Below, one piece after another: positions 1 through 11,303 of a stretch of DNA of 64,000 nt. The stretch is from assembly GCF_040183065.1 (NCBI RefSeq), contig NC_091125.1, positions 120,251,621 to 120,315,620 of the forward strand. The letters run 5' to 3'. Made by a program: the position numbers and the translations under genes. The stretch comes from Periplaneta americana. Taxonomy: Eukaryota > Arthropoda > Insecta > Blattodea > Blattidae. The notes under the pieces were generated by a model. It did not search any database. It saw only the letters and a program-made list of their open reading frames with translations, and was not told the origin of the DNA. Numbering within the stretch: the stretch's first letter is position 1; each line of letters opens with the position of its first letter.

Positions 1-80
1 CATAACAGGCTGAAACATGTTAACCAGGTACGATAAAATTTAATACAAGAAAGACATAATAATAATACATATTCCGAAAA
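1..80 (+). mobile_element. Penelope-like element, 3' terminal fragment
   Basis: The first 80 bases match the end of the Penelope-like remnant at 43912-43980 in the same orientation. They share gttaaccaggtac and gaaagacataat with a few differences and a small ATA expansion. The remainder of this copy would lie outside the window. No coding sequence is present here. Confidence 0.6.
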
Positions 81-857
81 GAATAATTTTACCTGAAGTA
101 AGTATAATTTTTATGTATTTGTTTATGAGTAATCACTGTCTCCCCTTCCTTCTCTAATGCTGTAGGCATAAAACATGGATATGTGTATATAATAATTCGT
201 GTTTTGTTCCCATTGTTCAAAGTAACTTCCAAATTCTTACATTTTGAAGGTTTGATATTGCGTTATATCACGCGAAATTTTTCGGCTTATTCTTCTTGAA
301 TTTTTATGAGGAACTTGAGGTGAGAAGAAGCAGGAAACTGAAGTGTTTGGTGCCATGCTCATGAAATCCACATTAACAAACACATTTTGACGGGCCAACA
401 TGTATCTACATTGAATTATTGTTATACCTGAGTTTAAAAAATATTAAAACCCACCTCCCACTTGTCTGACGACATTTTGAACATTAATCATTATTCAATA
501 ACGTCCCGAGAATATTTTAACGTTTCCACAACCAGTTCTCTGGACGTAAGTGTTGCACATTTGCAAGCAAGTAACATCGTAGCTGTGGTTTTATTGACAC
601 TTCGCTTATGGCATCTCTAAACAAAACGAGAGAGAGGGATGGAGAAAAAAATAGAGGCTCGACTGGAGATTTCGGTGCAGCAAAGTTTCCGGTGTTAAAT
701 CACAAATGACTGAGTGACCTCCGTGTATAACTTACCTGCTTGCAGCTGGCCTCTTCACAGGGTTGGACAAATTGAAAACATTTGCAGTAACATTTAATAT
801 TTTAGCAAGCAGAACACAGCTGTTAAGAAGTATCAACAGTTGCTAATAGATTAGGAT
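81..857. other. No recognisable feature
   Basis: AT-rich sequence with no reading frame, repeat copy or RNA-like fold that I can support. Confidence 0.5.
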
Positions 858-1135
858 GCTGGGTAACTCAGTTGGAAGAGCAACTGCCTATGCACTGAAT
901 GGTCTTGGGTTCTATTCCGGATGGTGACAGAATTTTTTCGGTTGCCGAAACTTCCAGAACGACCCCTGAGTCCACTCAGCCAAGTAGCAAATTGAATACC
1001 GAGTCTTACCCGGATGTAAAAGTTAGTCGAGACGTGGTGTCTACCACACAACCTCATTCTAGTACTGAGGTTATGAAAGCATGGAACTCTATCTCCGTAA
1101 CTCCCATGCACTTTCATGGTGTATAAAAGGAGGTA
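858..1135 (+). mobile_element. tRNA-derived SINE
   Basis: A tRNA-like head carries a box A (tgggtaactcagttgg, 860-875) and a box B (gggttctattccgg, 907-920) at normal spacing. A gaattttttcgg stretch follows, then about 200 bp of unrelated body. Box A plus box B followed by a non-tRNA body is the hallmark of an RNA polymerase III SINE rather than a tRNA gene. The 3' end is uncertain because I see no clear target duplication. Open frames on both strands here are incidental. Confidence 0.65.
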
Positions 1136-1573
1136 CATTTACCTTTACTAGTAATTAAAATTAGGCGTTTCTATTATGGCAGACAAGTGCAATGTATTTA
1201 ACCTCCATACATACATATTTTGGAATATTTATTAGAAAATGTCAGCATGAGCTAACAGAAATTTGCAAGACTATTTCGTTTATATGACGTCATTCCATTT
1301 TCGGCCAATGAAGTGTAATACAATTTTGAATTCCAACCAATCACAGTCATACATCGTGATAATTTCTGCAGTTCGATTTATCACTATCAATTTATCGCTT
1401 GTTCGTTCTTTTGTTTAGTCAGTGTCGCAAACTGTTTCCAAGTAAATCGATGTGCATGAATCCATTGTACTAAATAAAGTGCGAAATTATACTTCCACAT
1501 CTACATATTGATCTTCTAATTCCACGTCCATTGTATCTAAAGAAAATGACATTCCTTCATAACAATTATTCAT
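1136..1573. other. No recognisable feature
   Basis: AT-rich spacer between the SINE and the LINE. Nothing is recognised in it. Confidence 0.5.
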
Positions 1574-2776
1574 TTAATTAATGTATTAATGTATGGAAAA
1601 ATTCTTAATCAAAGATTACAAGCTATTGCTGATGTAGTAATATCAGAGGAACAATCAGGCTTTAGAAAAGGACGCTCATCTAGTGATAATATATTTATAA
1701 TGAGGCAGATTATTGAAAAACGTCGAGAGTTTGGTTTGGAAACCCACTTAGCATTCATTGACTATGAAAAAGCTTTCGATAAAGTGAAAAGACCCCTTTT
1801 ATGGAAAATACTGGAAATAAGAGGCTTTCCTAAGCACCTTATTAGTGCCGTTAAGAGTTTATATGTAAATACCAAAATAGTTATTAGCTCAGGTTTTAAA
1901 GTGTCAGAAGCAATTTTAACAAATTTAGGTGTTCGACAAGGGTGCAGTTTATCACCCACTCTGTTTAATTTATATATTGACGATCTAGTTTTGAAGTGGA
2001 AAGATGAAATACAGACTGCGATTAAAATAGAATCTAACACACCTTTAAATACTTTACTATACGCTGATGATCAAATAATTATCCAGGAAACAGAAGATAA
2101 CCTACAAAGAGCAGTGTATAGATTAAGCCAAAACGCAATATTTTACAATCTAACTATATCTGCAAACAAAACAAAGATAATGGCTTTTAAAGGGAAAAAT
2201 CCTGTTAGATCTAAGATAATAGTAAATGGAAACATTTTAGAACAAGTATCCCACTTCAATTATCTAGGATGTGATATTAGTTTTAATTATGAGAAAGATA
2301 TTGAGACGAAAGTTAATAGATTTCAGATGATATGTGGAACAATTGGAAGAACTTTAGGAAGAAAAGCGAGAAAAGAAACTCAAATGAAATTTTATAAAGT
2401 TATGGCTGTACCTACTCTTATATATGGCTCTGAATCATGGACAATAACAAAAAAAGAAGAATCACGTATACAATCAGCAGAGATGAAATTTATGAGATAC
2501 GTAAGAAGATGCACTAAAGCCGATAAAATAAAAAATGAAACAATAAGATCAGATCTCAATATTTTCTCAGTACACGACATGGTAGAAGAAAATAAAACAA
2601 AATGGAAAGATCATGTTGACAGAATGGCAGAGAATAGGCTACCAAAGAAGATAATGAATTATCGCCCGATCGGGAAAAGGGATCTGGGTAGACCTCGCAA
2701 GAGGTGGCTGGACGATAGAGACCGGAACAGGTGATATCACCTAAACCTTGAAGGGAGAAGAAGAAGAAGAAGAATC
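1574..2776 (+). mobile_element. 5'-truncated non-LTR retrotransposon (LINE-G)
   Basis: Reverse transcriptase homology starts abruptly just before the ATG at 1589 (the frame reads LINVL before it). The apurinic endonuclease half and the promoter are therefore missing, as expected from incomplete target-primed reverse transcription. The 3' end is a short GAA-type microsatellite (2757-2776) after the stop codon. I could not see a target duplication. Confidence 0.75.
1589..2734 (+). CDS. Reverse transcriptase of a truncated LINE
   Basis: This 381-codon frame has no internal stop and encodes the RT domain of an endonuclease-RT type LINE, which copies element RNA at a nicked chromosomal target. 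Visible motifs are FIDYEKAFD at residues 56-64 (catalytic Asp 58), GVRQGCSLSP at 114-123 and the catalytic YADD at 158-161. A thumb region follows with FNYLGCDIS and YGSESWT. The C-terminus has the WKDHVDRMAENR and GRPRKRW signature of such LINEs. The ATG at 1589 is internal to the RT domain and is not a natural start, so the fragment probably makes no functional enzyme. The lack of stops suggests a fairly recent insertion. The clade (RTE-like or a relative) cannot be settled by eye. Confidence 0.85.
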   Translation: MYGKILNQRLQAIADVVISEEQSGFRKGRSSSDNIFIMRQIIEKRREFGLETHLAFIDYEKAFDKVKRPLLWKILEIRGFPKHLISAVKSLYVNTKIVISSGFKVSEAILTNLGVRQGCSLSPTLFNLYIDDLVLKWKDEIQTAIKIESNTPLNTLLYADDQIIIQETEDNLQRAVYRLSQNAIFYNLTISANKTKIMAFKGKNPVRSKIIVNGNILEQVSHFNYLGCDISFNYEKDIETKVNRFQMICGTIGRTLGRKARKETQMKFYKVMAVPTLIYGSESWTITKKEESRIQSAEMKFMRYVRRCTKADKIKNETIRSDLNIFSVHDMVEENKTKWKDHVDRMAENRLPKKIMNYRPIGKRDLGRPRKRWLDDRDRNR

Positions 2777-3894
2777 AGGTTATTTGTAATTATACTATAG
2801 AATATTTAAATGGAATTATGATTTCAGCAGATAATGAAAACGTATTTCTGTTATAATAACAAGAGAAAAGCGCAGTACATGTAATTAACATTTTTAAACC
2901 TGGATTTCGCTTTTCTCAATTGGCATTACTGAATAACATTCAATTTCTTTATTGCAGTAATCGTTATTCATCTATTTCGACTTCACAATGTCTGAATAGG
3001 TTAAGAATTCATAAATATAGACTACAATTATTATTAACATTTTGTGAGTGAATTTTAGGGATATATTATTTACATTTTTATTTTATTCACGAAATAGTCC
3101 TAATAAATATGTCACTCGAGATCTGGATTTTCTATTATCAGCAGTAATATACGCAACGATTAAATCACAGATTAGAAAAATTACGGTCATGGATTCGCAT
3201 CTCTCATAGGACATGTTTGTTTTCACATATGTCGGTGTAATATCTTCTATTAAACCAAAGTCAGGAAACTTGTAACGTTTTTTCATCGTCTGCCAGGTCG
3301 AGGATATATCAAAATATAGATTTAGTTTATAGCTGGCTAAAATCTGACAAAGGACGATAGATAATATATGATATTAAAATATACAGTATGGGTTTCTCTT
3401 AGAGGGAAGTATGCTGCAGGTCCCGTGTCGTAGATTTAGGGCAGATAAAATAATTCTGTCCTTGATAGAGGCCTTTAGGAAAAATTTGTCGGCTAGTTCT
3501 CGTTCACGTTGAATTCATTGCTGAATAACGTCTCCTGCTGAATGCGTAGTTAAGGTTTAATACTGGGGGCAAGAAATTGATCGCAGTGCAGAACACACCA
3601 CAATTTCAGCGGCATTTTCTGTTATAGGCATCTTATAATTACAGAGAAATCGGACGCCGTTTCTATGGTAGCAACTTTAGTTTCTGAAAACTTTATAGCG
3701 GGGAAGATGTTTCACTGATTCACTGAAGTGTTCTCCTTCAGCTTCAGTAGCCTATATTTTTGACGTCTCCAAAGATTATTCTGAAATACTCCACTAATCT
3801 CTTCTAGCGAAATGTTGAAAATGACTTGTCAGATTTTTTTTCACTTTTTGCATAACTTAAAACAATGAAAACTCTCTGCATTATACTGCACACA
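2777..3894. other. No recognisable feature
   Basis: About 1.1 kb of AT-rich sequence. Short open frames lack protein features and I see no repeat structure. One TAGCCTA lies at 3748-3754. Confidence 0.5.
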
Positions 3895-4107
3895 ATTGTC
3901 AAACAGAAAAACACGGTAGCTTGCACTACACTATTAACGAATGAGTAATCCCTTCAGTGTCCTAAAAAGTATGAAAAAACAATAGTTTGCACTACAGTAC
4001 GCACGAATGAATAATTCCTTCAATGTACTCCAACAATTAGAAAAAAAAAAAAAAACACAATAGTTTGCACCAAATTACGCACGAATTAATAATCCCTTTA
4101 ATAGCTC
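3895..4107 (+). repeat. Degenerate minisatellite, three units of about 66-80 bp
   Basis: The core caatagtttgcactaca followed by acgaatgaataat and ccttcaatgt recurs three times, starting near 3912, 3978 and 4058. Unit length differs partly because of an A-run in the last unit. It is non-coding. Confidence 0.6.
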
Positions 4108-4438
4108 ATAACAGACTGACGTGAACTGCAGACATGCAACGCCCGACAAACACCCTTGAACTTCGGCGCACTTGACGGACGAACTGTAGGAGGAAACGTT
4201 TCTTTACGTCTCGTGGCGTCACATACGGAAGACTGTGTGTGTATATAAGAGACTCAGACCACAAATGATTAAATCCAGTTTTCATGAAAATGTAGTTACT
4301 GGCATGTTTTGTAACAAGAATAACCATACTTTTCAATGTTACAAGGAAATACGTATACAAATTGTCACAATGTTCATATGTGAGAATTTTATTTGTTTAC
4401 TGAATGTCCCCTAAACGCATTCACTTTTAGAAATACAG
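4108..4438. other. No recognisable feature
   Basis: Spacer between the minisatellite and the foldback element. The open frame on the minus strand has no recognisable motif. Confidence 0.5.
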
Positions 4439-4440
4439 TA

Positions 4441-5226
4441 GAGCGTCTCATTTAGGCACAGTGAAAACGTAAACAAAGTACAGGTAACGTGTGGGGGAGG
4501 ACGAGCCGTACGATAAATACGAGGGATGCACAAGGTTTTAGTTACAACATTTATGGCGGAGGATTAATTGAAATTATATTTTCCAAGAACACACAAAACA
4601 AAAGAACAACAAATTGCATAACGTTATCTTATACACATTTTAACAAACAAGCAATTGTGACGTTGAAATAATTCAATATTAACAAATACAATTTTGCTAC
4701 TTATATGATGTTGCTTTCAAGCAGCATTTTTTACGGCCATGAATTTCATTCCCTGTATGACTAACATAATATCACAGTCTTTTGTGGCCATATTAACAAA
4801 ACTACAGAATATTGGCCTGAAGTGACAACACTATTTCCTAAACATTATTACAGTACTGTAGTTTTATTAATTCGGCCACAGAAGACTGTGATATTATGTT
4901 AGTCATACAGAGAATGAAATTCATGACCATATAAAATGCTGCTTGAAAGCAACATCATATAAGCAGCAAAATTTGATTTGTTACATTCATTTATTTCAAC
5001 GTTACAATTGCTTGTTTGTTAAAATATTATATTATAACGTTATGTTATGTGTCTTCTTTTGTTTTGTATATTTTTGGAAAATATAATTTCAATTAAAGCT
5101 CCGTCATAAATGTTGTAACTAAAACCTTGTGCATTCTCGTGTTTATCGCACGGGTCAACCTCCCCCTCCCCCCCACGCGTTACCTGCACTTTGTTTACGT
5201 TTTCACTGTGCCTAAACGAGACGCTC
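4441..5226. mobile_element. Foldback element with about 370-bp inverted arms, TA-flanked
   Basis: The left arm (4441-4807) is repeated in inverse as the right arm (about 4857-5226) around a loop of about 50 bp. The termini read GAGCGTCTCATTTAGGCAC and, on the other strand, GAGCGTCTCGTTTAGGCAC. Each terminus is followed outward by TA, consistent with a TA target duplication (4439-4440, 5227-5228). There is no transposase frame, so it is non-autonomous. A short open frame in the left arm is only a by-product. Superfamily is unresolved; the TA duplication is typical of Tc1/mariner-type elements. Confidence 0.8.
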
Positions 5227-5228
5227 TA

Positions 5229-6022
5229 TTGTATTCATTTTTCCTATAAGCATCCCAAGTAGAGTTACACCATTCGTGCTCCGAGCCCCTCATATATTGT
5301 AGTTATAGCCTAAATTTGAGACTGACTTATGGCAGTCTCCATAATTTTAATGCTCTACCGTGGTTCTTCCCGTGGGTTTAAGCAGGCCGGAGGGTGAAGC
5401 TTAGGCCTACCACTTATTTCTTTATACTCCAAAAGTCGTGAAAACTTACTATTCGTCCGCCACTAACTTCTATACGAAAAACCGTACATAAGATGCCGAA
5501 ATGTTTCCCACCCCTGATTGTTCACACACAAAGTTATGACATCCCATCTTAAACGATCCTACGTTTTGCTTCCCATGTGACAGAAATTTATGGCGACAAT
5601 TAAAATGTTCATGCCAAGTTTATATTAGAATCCATTTTAGTGATTTCACCTAACACGAGGCAACAATCTGTGTTTTATCGTCGTTGTTTTATCCCAGGCG
5701 GCTTTGTAAGCTGACCACACAATGAACGTTATCTTTCAGTATATTTTTATTCGCTGTATTATTTATGTTACATAATTTGGTTGGTAATGTGATAAGTTGT
5801 TTGCAAGGACTGCGTTGTCGGTCGCGTTTACATATATCAGTGGCGGATCTTCAGAAATAATTTTAAGGCCTGGGATCTAGAAAAAATATTTTAGTACTTT
5901 TCATTTCTGTGTAAATCACGTATATATTTGGGCTCAGAAACCGTCTGTCTGCAATTCTGCCCCACAAGGCGAATATTATTGCGAATATATTTCATTAATT
6001 CAACTTAATCATTAATTTATTA
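5229..6022. other. No recognisable feature
   Basis: Nothing is recognised apart from TAGCCTA at 5306 and TAGGCCTA at 5402 (see findings). Confidence 0.5.
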
Positions 6023-6336
6023 TACACAGTGGGCCAAAAAGACACAGAATTAGAAATACTCTATTTTCGGAAATACATAACATTAATTTATAATGAATAC
6101 ACTGTTGGAAAGAGTTGACTTTAAAGGTGAGCAGGACTTTTTATTATATTTTTTGAGGCTCAATTGAAATCTTATTGAGGTTAATACACAATGATGCGAA
6201 AAATGTGGTTTTTGAAGACAATTTATTACTTCAAAATGCAGAAACTGAATGTTGGTAAAATTAATAATAATTAATGATCTTTCAAATAATCAGAATTAAA
6301 AACGATGCTCTATGTGTCCCCCCTTCGTCCGCACAA

Positions 6337-6558
6337 TCATTTGTAGGCGTCTTCTCCATTGACCAATAAGATCTCCTTTGAAACTCCAGCGGAAACCATC
6401 ACAGAATCTGAGAAATGCGATCTTCCACGAAATAATCTCTCAGGAGGGATATCATATCCGTATCTTGCAAATCTATCATTGTACACTTGAAACAGACCAT
6501 TCTCGCTGAGCGTAGTTCCGTACAATTTGAGGGCAGATAAATTATCGTATTGGTGCAA
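6337..6558 (-). pseudogene. Tc1/mariner-like transposase remnant
   Basis: A 73-codon frame contains RSHFSDSVMVSAGVSK, which resembles the segment of mariner/Tc1 transposases between the first and second catalytic Asp (usually xxVMVWGGIS). No catalytic triad can be assembled here and the flanking parts are unreadable. The call rests partly on its position inside matching inverted ends. Confidence 0.5.
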
Positions 6559-6688
6559 ATGTTTAATGAAAATCGTTAAGGGACCAATTATTCACAAAAT
6601 GAGAACTCAAAACGGAAGAAAACAGATGATGACAGCACAACAAACGGCTTGGCCTGCTGAACTCGTAAGACCATAATGCTTAGTTCGG

Positions 6689-6876
6689 CCACAGTCTAGT
6701 AAAAACAGTCACGAAAGTCAATACGTAGTAAATATGCATCCATAGATAGTTGCTAACCACTAGGATCGCTACTATCGCCTCATTATAGACAATGCGAAAT
6801 AGTACCGGCACAGTCTATTGTGTCTTGCACCCTCATAACTCAAGCTTCGTGACTGTATATAGCTACTTGACTGTGG
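6689..6876 (+). mobile_element. MITE-1 copy a (188 bp)
   Basis: Inverted ends of type CCACAGTCTAG are flanked by a perfect 5-bp duplication TTCGG (6684-6688 and 6877-6881). The body is shared with copies at 9114, 9176 and 27221. It is non-coding and nested inside the Tc1-like element. Confidence 0.85.
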
Positions 6877-7191
6877 TTCGGCATAAACGATCGATTTTGC
6901 ACTGCCTACAAAAAAAATAATAATAATGTTTAATAAATGGTAAAAAATTTAATATTCAGTACTTTCCCGGTCTACAAGGACTGTGAAATTTCCCTGCGAA
7001 ATAAACTTTCAAGTGAAATCATTAGCTACTGGAATATAACCATTTAATTTTGTGCCGTTTTTTTGGCCCACTTTGTACAGTATTCTCCTTTTTCCTTGTA
7101 CGTATTAAACGTGACACTGTAGTCTGTTACGTTTTCCTGTTGGCGTTTTAGACATTTCCCTTTCGGTGTTAATTCTGGAGCTTTCGATATA

Positions 7192-8614
7192 CAGAATGTT
7201 CTGAAAAATGGCTCCAATATTTAGAGAGGAAGTAGAATGCATCAAAACAAGAAATAAAAGTCCTACAAACGTGTCTTCTGAAATTAAAATTTTCTGAGAA
7301 ATGTGCAAATGTTTACCATCACTGTAAGAGCAGAATATCTTCCACAGTGAGCTCTTTGGCAAGAAACAAATGAGAAAACAATGCAGACGTTTGTCATTGT
7401 ATATTACATAGCATACATTTGTATCTGTATCAAGAGGACGCTTAAGGAGACAAAAGTACGTTAAAGTTTGTAATCGTACTATTTCACGTAAAATTATTCT
7501 ACACTGCAGTAATTATTGGTAACAGTCGGATATTAGTTTTGTATCTGTTGAATCTTATCATGTTTTGTTATTACCATCACTGTGAGAGCAGCGTATCTCC
7601 TAGAGATGAACAACGATCGAGAAAGCAAGACAAACAGCGCCCTCAAAGCCGAAAACCCGCACGACAATGCTCTATACGTCGCCGTCGCGTCGTTGACGTA
7701 AAGACTGCGTGTGAGTGTTTCGAGATTGGTCACTCCCAAAGTCCCAAACGTCAAGGAGCCTTGAATCGTCACATTTGTTTATACTTGACTGAACTTTTAT
7801 CTACTTTGGAAACTGTTATATACGTATAAACAATCAAGTAGCCTATTTGAAACATCATCTCCACCTTTCAGTGTATAATAAATCCGTTCCCCAATCTTTA
7901 TTTAATTACTTGGCCTTTATTAAAAGGCTAGGAATTTTCTTTTCATATGTTTGAGATCAAGTGTGCAATCTCAAGTAAAAATATATTAACATTATGTTTT
8001 ATGTTTCTTAGAAATGTAAATTTATTTGAGAATCGTTTTTTCTTCTATTTATGTAACCATAGGTAATATCATGTAATAGAACCAGAACATTTTGATAACT
8101 AAGATACTGTTCTGTTTTGTCTTTTTGTCTCATTTAAACATTTATAATGTTATTTATTTTAATGATGTATATTATTCAAAGTTACGAAATCTTTCCACGC
8201 CGACCAAATGCTATTTCGAGAATGATGAGCGACACTCGAAGCGCACGAGAATGACGAGACGAGACTCGAAAGACAAATGCAACGAACACAGCGAGCGAGA
8301 GCGGCAGTCAGTTTCGTTCATCAATAGTATCTAGTACTGTGAGTTCTTGGGCAAGAAACAAAATAGGCCTATGTTCCTATTCAACAGATACGAAACAAAT
8401 ACTTTGTGGCAAACGGTTGCTTTCTGTTTCCCCCATTTGTTTCTTGCCAGAGAGCTCACAGTGGAAGATATGCTGCTCTTATAGTGATTGTGAACATTTG
8501 TTCATTTCTCAGAAGATATTTATTTTAGCAAACATGTTTACAGGACTTTTATTTCTTGTTTTGATGCGTACTACTTCCTCTCTAAATATTGGAACCTTTT
8601 TTGAGAACATCCTG
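7192..8614. mobile_element. TA-flanked element with about 185-bp inverted repeats
   Basis: The segment 7192-7375 reappears in inverse at about 8440-8614. Both ends read as CAGNATGTTCTNAAAAA followed by TA. Both arms share CAATATTTAGAGAGGAAGTA and aagaaataaaagtcct. The 1.07-kb interior has no frame I recognise. The 80-codon frame at 8092-8334 is rich in charged residues near its end but has no transposase motif. This is probably a non-autonomous DNA transposon, or two oppositely oriented copies of a shorter one. Confidence 0.65.
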
Positions 8615-8616
8615 TA

Positions 8617-9113
8617 TAGTAGATGTAAGATTAAGATGACGAGACGATTTGATTTTTTGACCTAGAAGTCCGGTACAGTACTAGGATGTCGTCCTAGAAA
8701 GTCGACTGACACATTTTAGGCCAGCTTTGTCGTGCGTATATCCCAATGAAGCAAACTGCGATCGACAAACGAAGGATCAATGTATCCAATGTGGCTTTGA
8801 GTTGGAACGTAACTATCATGAAAAACAGGCTGCAGCACGAATCTCAATTCAACAACGATCGGCAGTCGACAAGTTAAATTTGAAAAAATTTGCGAGTAAT
8901 GTTGAGTGAAGAGAGAAATTTCACAATGTCTATAAGTAGGCTATGCAGCGGAAATAGGAGCGGGCAACGGATAGAAAACGATAGAGGACTATGGTTACTA
9001 TAGTGACCGGAATGTTTATTCTCTGTGCATACAAACTGTCTATCTGTTATAAATAAAATCATACTTGACTTCTAAATTTAATGTGAGTAAATTTCTTCAT
9101 TCTTATACTCACA
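8617..9113. other. No recognisable feature
   Basis: Unassigned sequence. Small open frames have no motif. TAGGCTA lies at 8937-8943. Confidence 0.5.
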
Positions 9114-9405
9114 CCACAGTCTAGTACAGTCACGAAGCTCAATACGTAGGGAATATTCATTCATTGACAGTTGAACCACAGTCTAGTATATACAGTCACG
9201 AAGCTTGAGTTGCGAGGGTGCTAGGAACAATAGACTGTGCCGGTACTATTTCGCATTGTCTGTAATGAGACGATAGTAGCAACTATCTATGGATGCATAT
9301 TTACTACATATTGAGCTTCGTGACTGTATATACTAGACTGTGGTTGAACTTGATAGTTGCTAGCCACTAGGATCGCTACTATCGCCTCATCACAGACCCC
9401 CTTCC
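9114..9405 (+). mobile_element. MITE-1 copy b, 3'-truncated and self-interrupted
   Basis: It starts with CCACAGTCTAGTACAGTCAC and is colinear with copies a and c through tcgctactatcgcctca. It then stops matching at about 9405, so the last third is missing. A second MITE-1 in the opposite orientation (9176-9343) splits it. Confidence 0.75.
9176..9343 (-). mobile_element. MITE-1 inner copy nested in copy b
   Basis: A complete 168-bp copy in reverse orientation, with ends CCACAGTCTAG and CTAGACTGTGG. It is flanked by a perfect 5-bp duplication TTGAA (9171-9175, 9344-9348). It inserted into a pre-existing member of its own family. Confidence 0.85.
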
Positions 9406-10029
9406 CTAGCAGACGACAAAATGTATTATACTTCCGTTATCGTGTTCTTTTGAAAAAATTAGCACCTTCCTTTCATTATTGAAATATTAAATACATAAAA
9501 TTTATTTCTTACTTTCATGAAGTATATAGTATATTTTATAAACTCACTTTGCTGAATCTTTCGGAAGAAGGATAATTCTGATCTCTTTTTCTTACTATTT
9601 ATAGCCTACAAACGTCTCCTCTTTGTCCCATATTGTTATTCCAAATATTGTATTTTAGCCATTAACATTTATTACAACCGAAAACGAACATTTCACAGTT
9701 TACAGATAATTAAAATTCAACATGTGTTCGATTATTTCATTATTAATTACTATTATGCATCTCACATAAGTTCTTGTTTTGGTCTTTTTAGTAGATATTT
9801 TAAGATTAAAATCATTCATTAGTTCCTCTAGTTCAGCGTTCTCAGACACAGCCTAAACGGAGCGGAGCGCTCCGCTATAACTCGTTGCGTGCTCCGGTGC
9901 TTCCACAGACATAAGCAAGTTCACGCTCCGACTGGACGTCTCTAGCACCACAACCGCTTTCGGAGCTTCAACTCTGACACTACTGCTCTAGTTGCTCAGC
10001 TAATATTTCCTATTATGCTGTTTATGAAA
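9406..10029. other. Unassigned, with a GC-rich palindrome
   Basis: AT-rich except around 9855-9990, where ggagcggagcgctccgc forms a short palindrome in a GC-richer patch. The function is unknown; it may be the relic of a DNA element end. Confidence 0.35.
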
Positions 10030-11235
10030 TAATGTACCTGTACATTGTGGATCTAATAAATAATAATTTATTTAATTTATTTATTTCGAATATTAATGTG
10101 CAAAACAACAGCACAAAGCCAATTACAGTTTAGCACAAAATAAAAAAACAAAACAAAACAGAACAAATGATTATGAGAATGAATGACAGAAAATGGCAGT
10201 GAGATGAAATACAATCAATATAATGGTCAACATTAATCATTCACCAAATGCAACAAAATGAATGGCAATATCTAACAAATGATAATAGTACATTATGCAA
10301 CGAGCCTATAATGATAGTGATTAAGACGCAAGTATGGATATTTATGAAACGAGCGCAAGCGAGTTTCTTAATATTCATACGAGAGTCTTAATTACCATTA
10401 TAGGCAAGTTTCATACGACTTTTTATGCTCGACCATATTTCTAACTTGAAATTATTCAGATGTATACATTTTATTTCTATCTGACAAGATCGGAAGTGAC
10501 CTTGTTCTAGGTCGTGAATTGTGAGATGTGCGCAGACGCGAAAGTATTGATTTTTTCCGAGGAACAATAATGTCATTGACCTTGATGTAGTCCCGTTAAA
10601 CTTGATATAACCTTGATTATTGAATTCGACATTGAAAAACGAGATGACAAATTGAATTTATTTGAATATTATTTACAATTAACGCTAATTATTATAGTAA
10701 CAGAACATAACCTTCTGCGACAGTATTGGATTTCCAGCCTCCGTGACTTTTCGCTAATTCTCTTTCGATTGCATATCCGAGAATAATCTATACTTGCGGT
10801 TTTATAACGGTAGAAAGCTGACCTGTCATTGTCTGAACAGTGGTAAGCTGTCATTGGCTGAAAGACCTGACCTTTAATGAGTAGGTGTACTTTAATGACA
10901 TGCATTAAAGGACTGCTACCAGGTGTATAATTACTACATTTCGGCATGGTCGAGCATAAAATATATTAAATAACAAGTAAGGATATATCATGCATAAGTA
11001 AAATCAAATCAGATCTTGCAAATTAGCACTTTTAATACACCTGGCTATTGGAGAAAGGGATTTAAATAATTTAGTGAAGAAAATTCTTTGACCACGAAAA
11101 CCTTTCACGGGAATTCTAAGGTAGGTGTTATGTATAAAAGAATCACAATCAATGACACCATTAATAGCATTATTAAAGAAAGTGTAATCAATATCCTGAC
11201 GTCTCGAATACAGAGACTGGTACAGTTAAAATATT
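10030..11235 (-). mobile_element. LINE-D 3' remnant, interrupted
   Basis: Reading the minus strand, 11220-11005 gives about 70 stop-free codons ending in a stop. They include SRRQDIDYTFFNNAING and KSLSPIARCIKSAN, resembling the C-terminus of Jockey/CR1-type LINE proteins. The 3' untranslated part continues at 10282-10030 and ends in AAATAAATTAAATAAATT-type sequence. The composite repeat 10283-10964 sits between the two parts. The protein assignment is by eye only. Confidence 0.55.
10283..10964. repeat. Composite palindromic repeat, left copy
   Basis: Two modules. Module 1 (10299-10411) is a hairpin around the palindrome gaaacgagcgcaagcgagtttc, with arms such as gcctataatggtaattaag. Module 2 (about 10420-10962) has inverted ends ttttatgctcgaccat. 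The whole unit recurs in inverse orientation at 13009-13605, including the outer tagtacattatgcaacgagc. It is non-coding; the 92-codon frame on the minus strand has no motif. It probably consists of two MITEs, one next to the other, that spread together. Confidence 0.7.
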
Positions 11236-11251
11236 TACTAGATAGTTCATC

Positions 11252-11302
<51 letters not shown>

Positions 11303-11303
11303 T
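11252..11303 (+). repeat. (AAT)n microsatellite
   Basis: About 17 perfect AAT units adjoining the LINE-D remnant. Confidence 0.95.

Larger units (their letters stand above)
6025..7075. mobile_element. Degenerate Tc1/mariner-like element
   Basis: Inverted ends CACAGTGGGCCAAAAA (left) and CAAAGTGGGCCAAAAA (right, complement) are each bordered by TA. This matches the TA duplication and CA-type ends of the Tc1/mariner superfamily. A transposase remnant lies on the minus strand at 6337-6558. A 188-bp MITE (6689-6876) has inserted into it. Without the MITE the element is about 860 bp, so it is internally deleted. Confidence 0.75.

Noticed and set aside
7105..8665. Pair of related 85- and 108-codon frames suggesting a duplicated gene
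   Set aside because: They are the two inverted arms of one TIR element; the shared peptide reflects DNA repeat identity.
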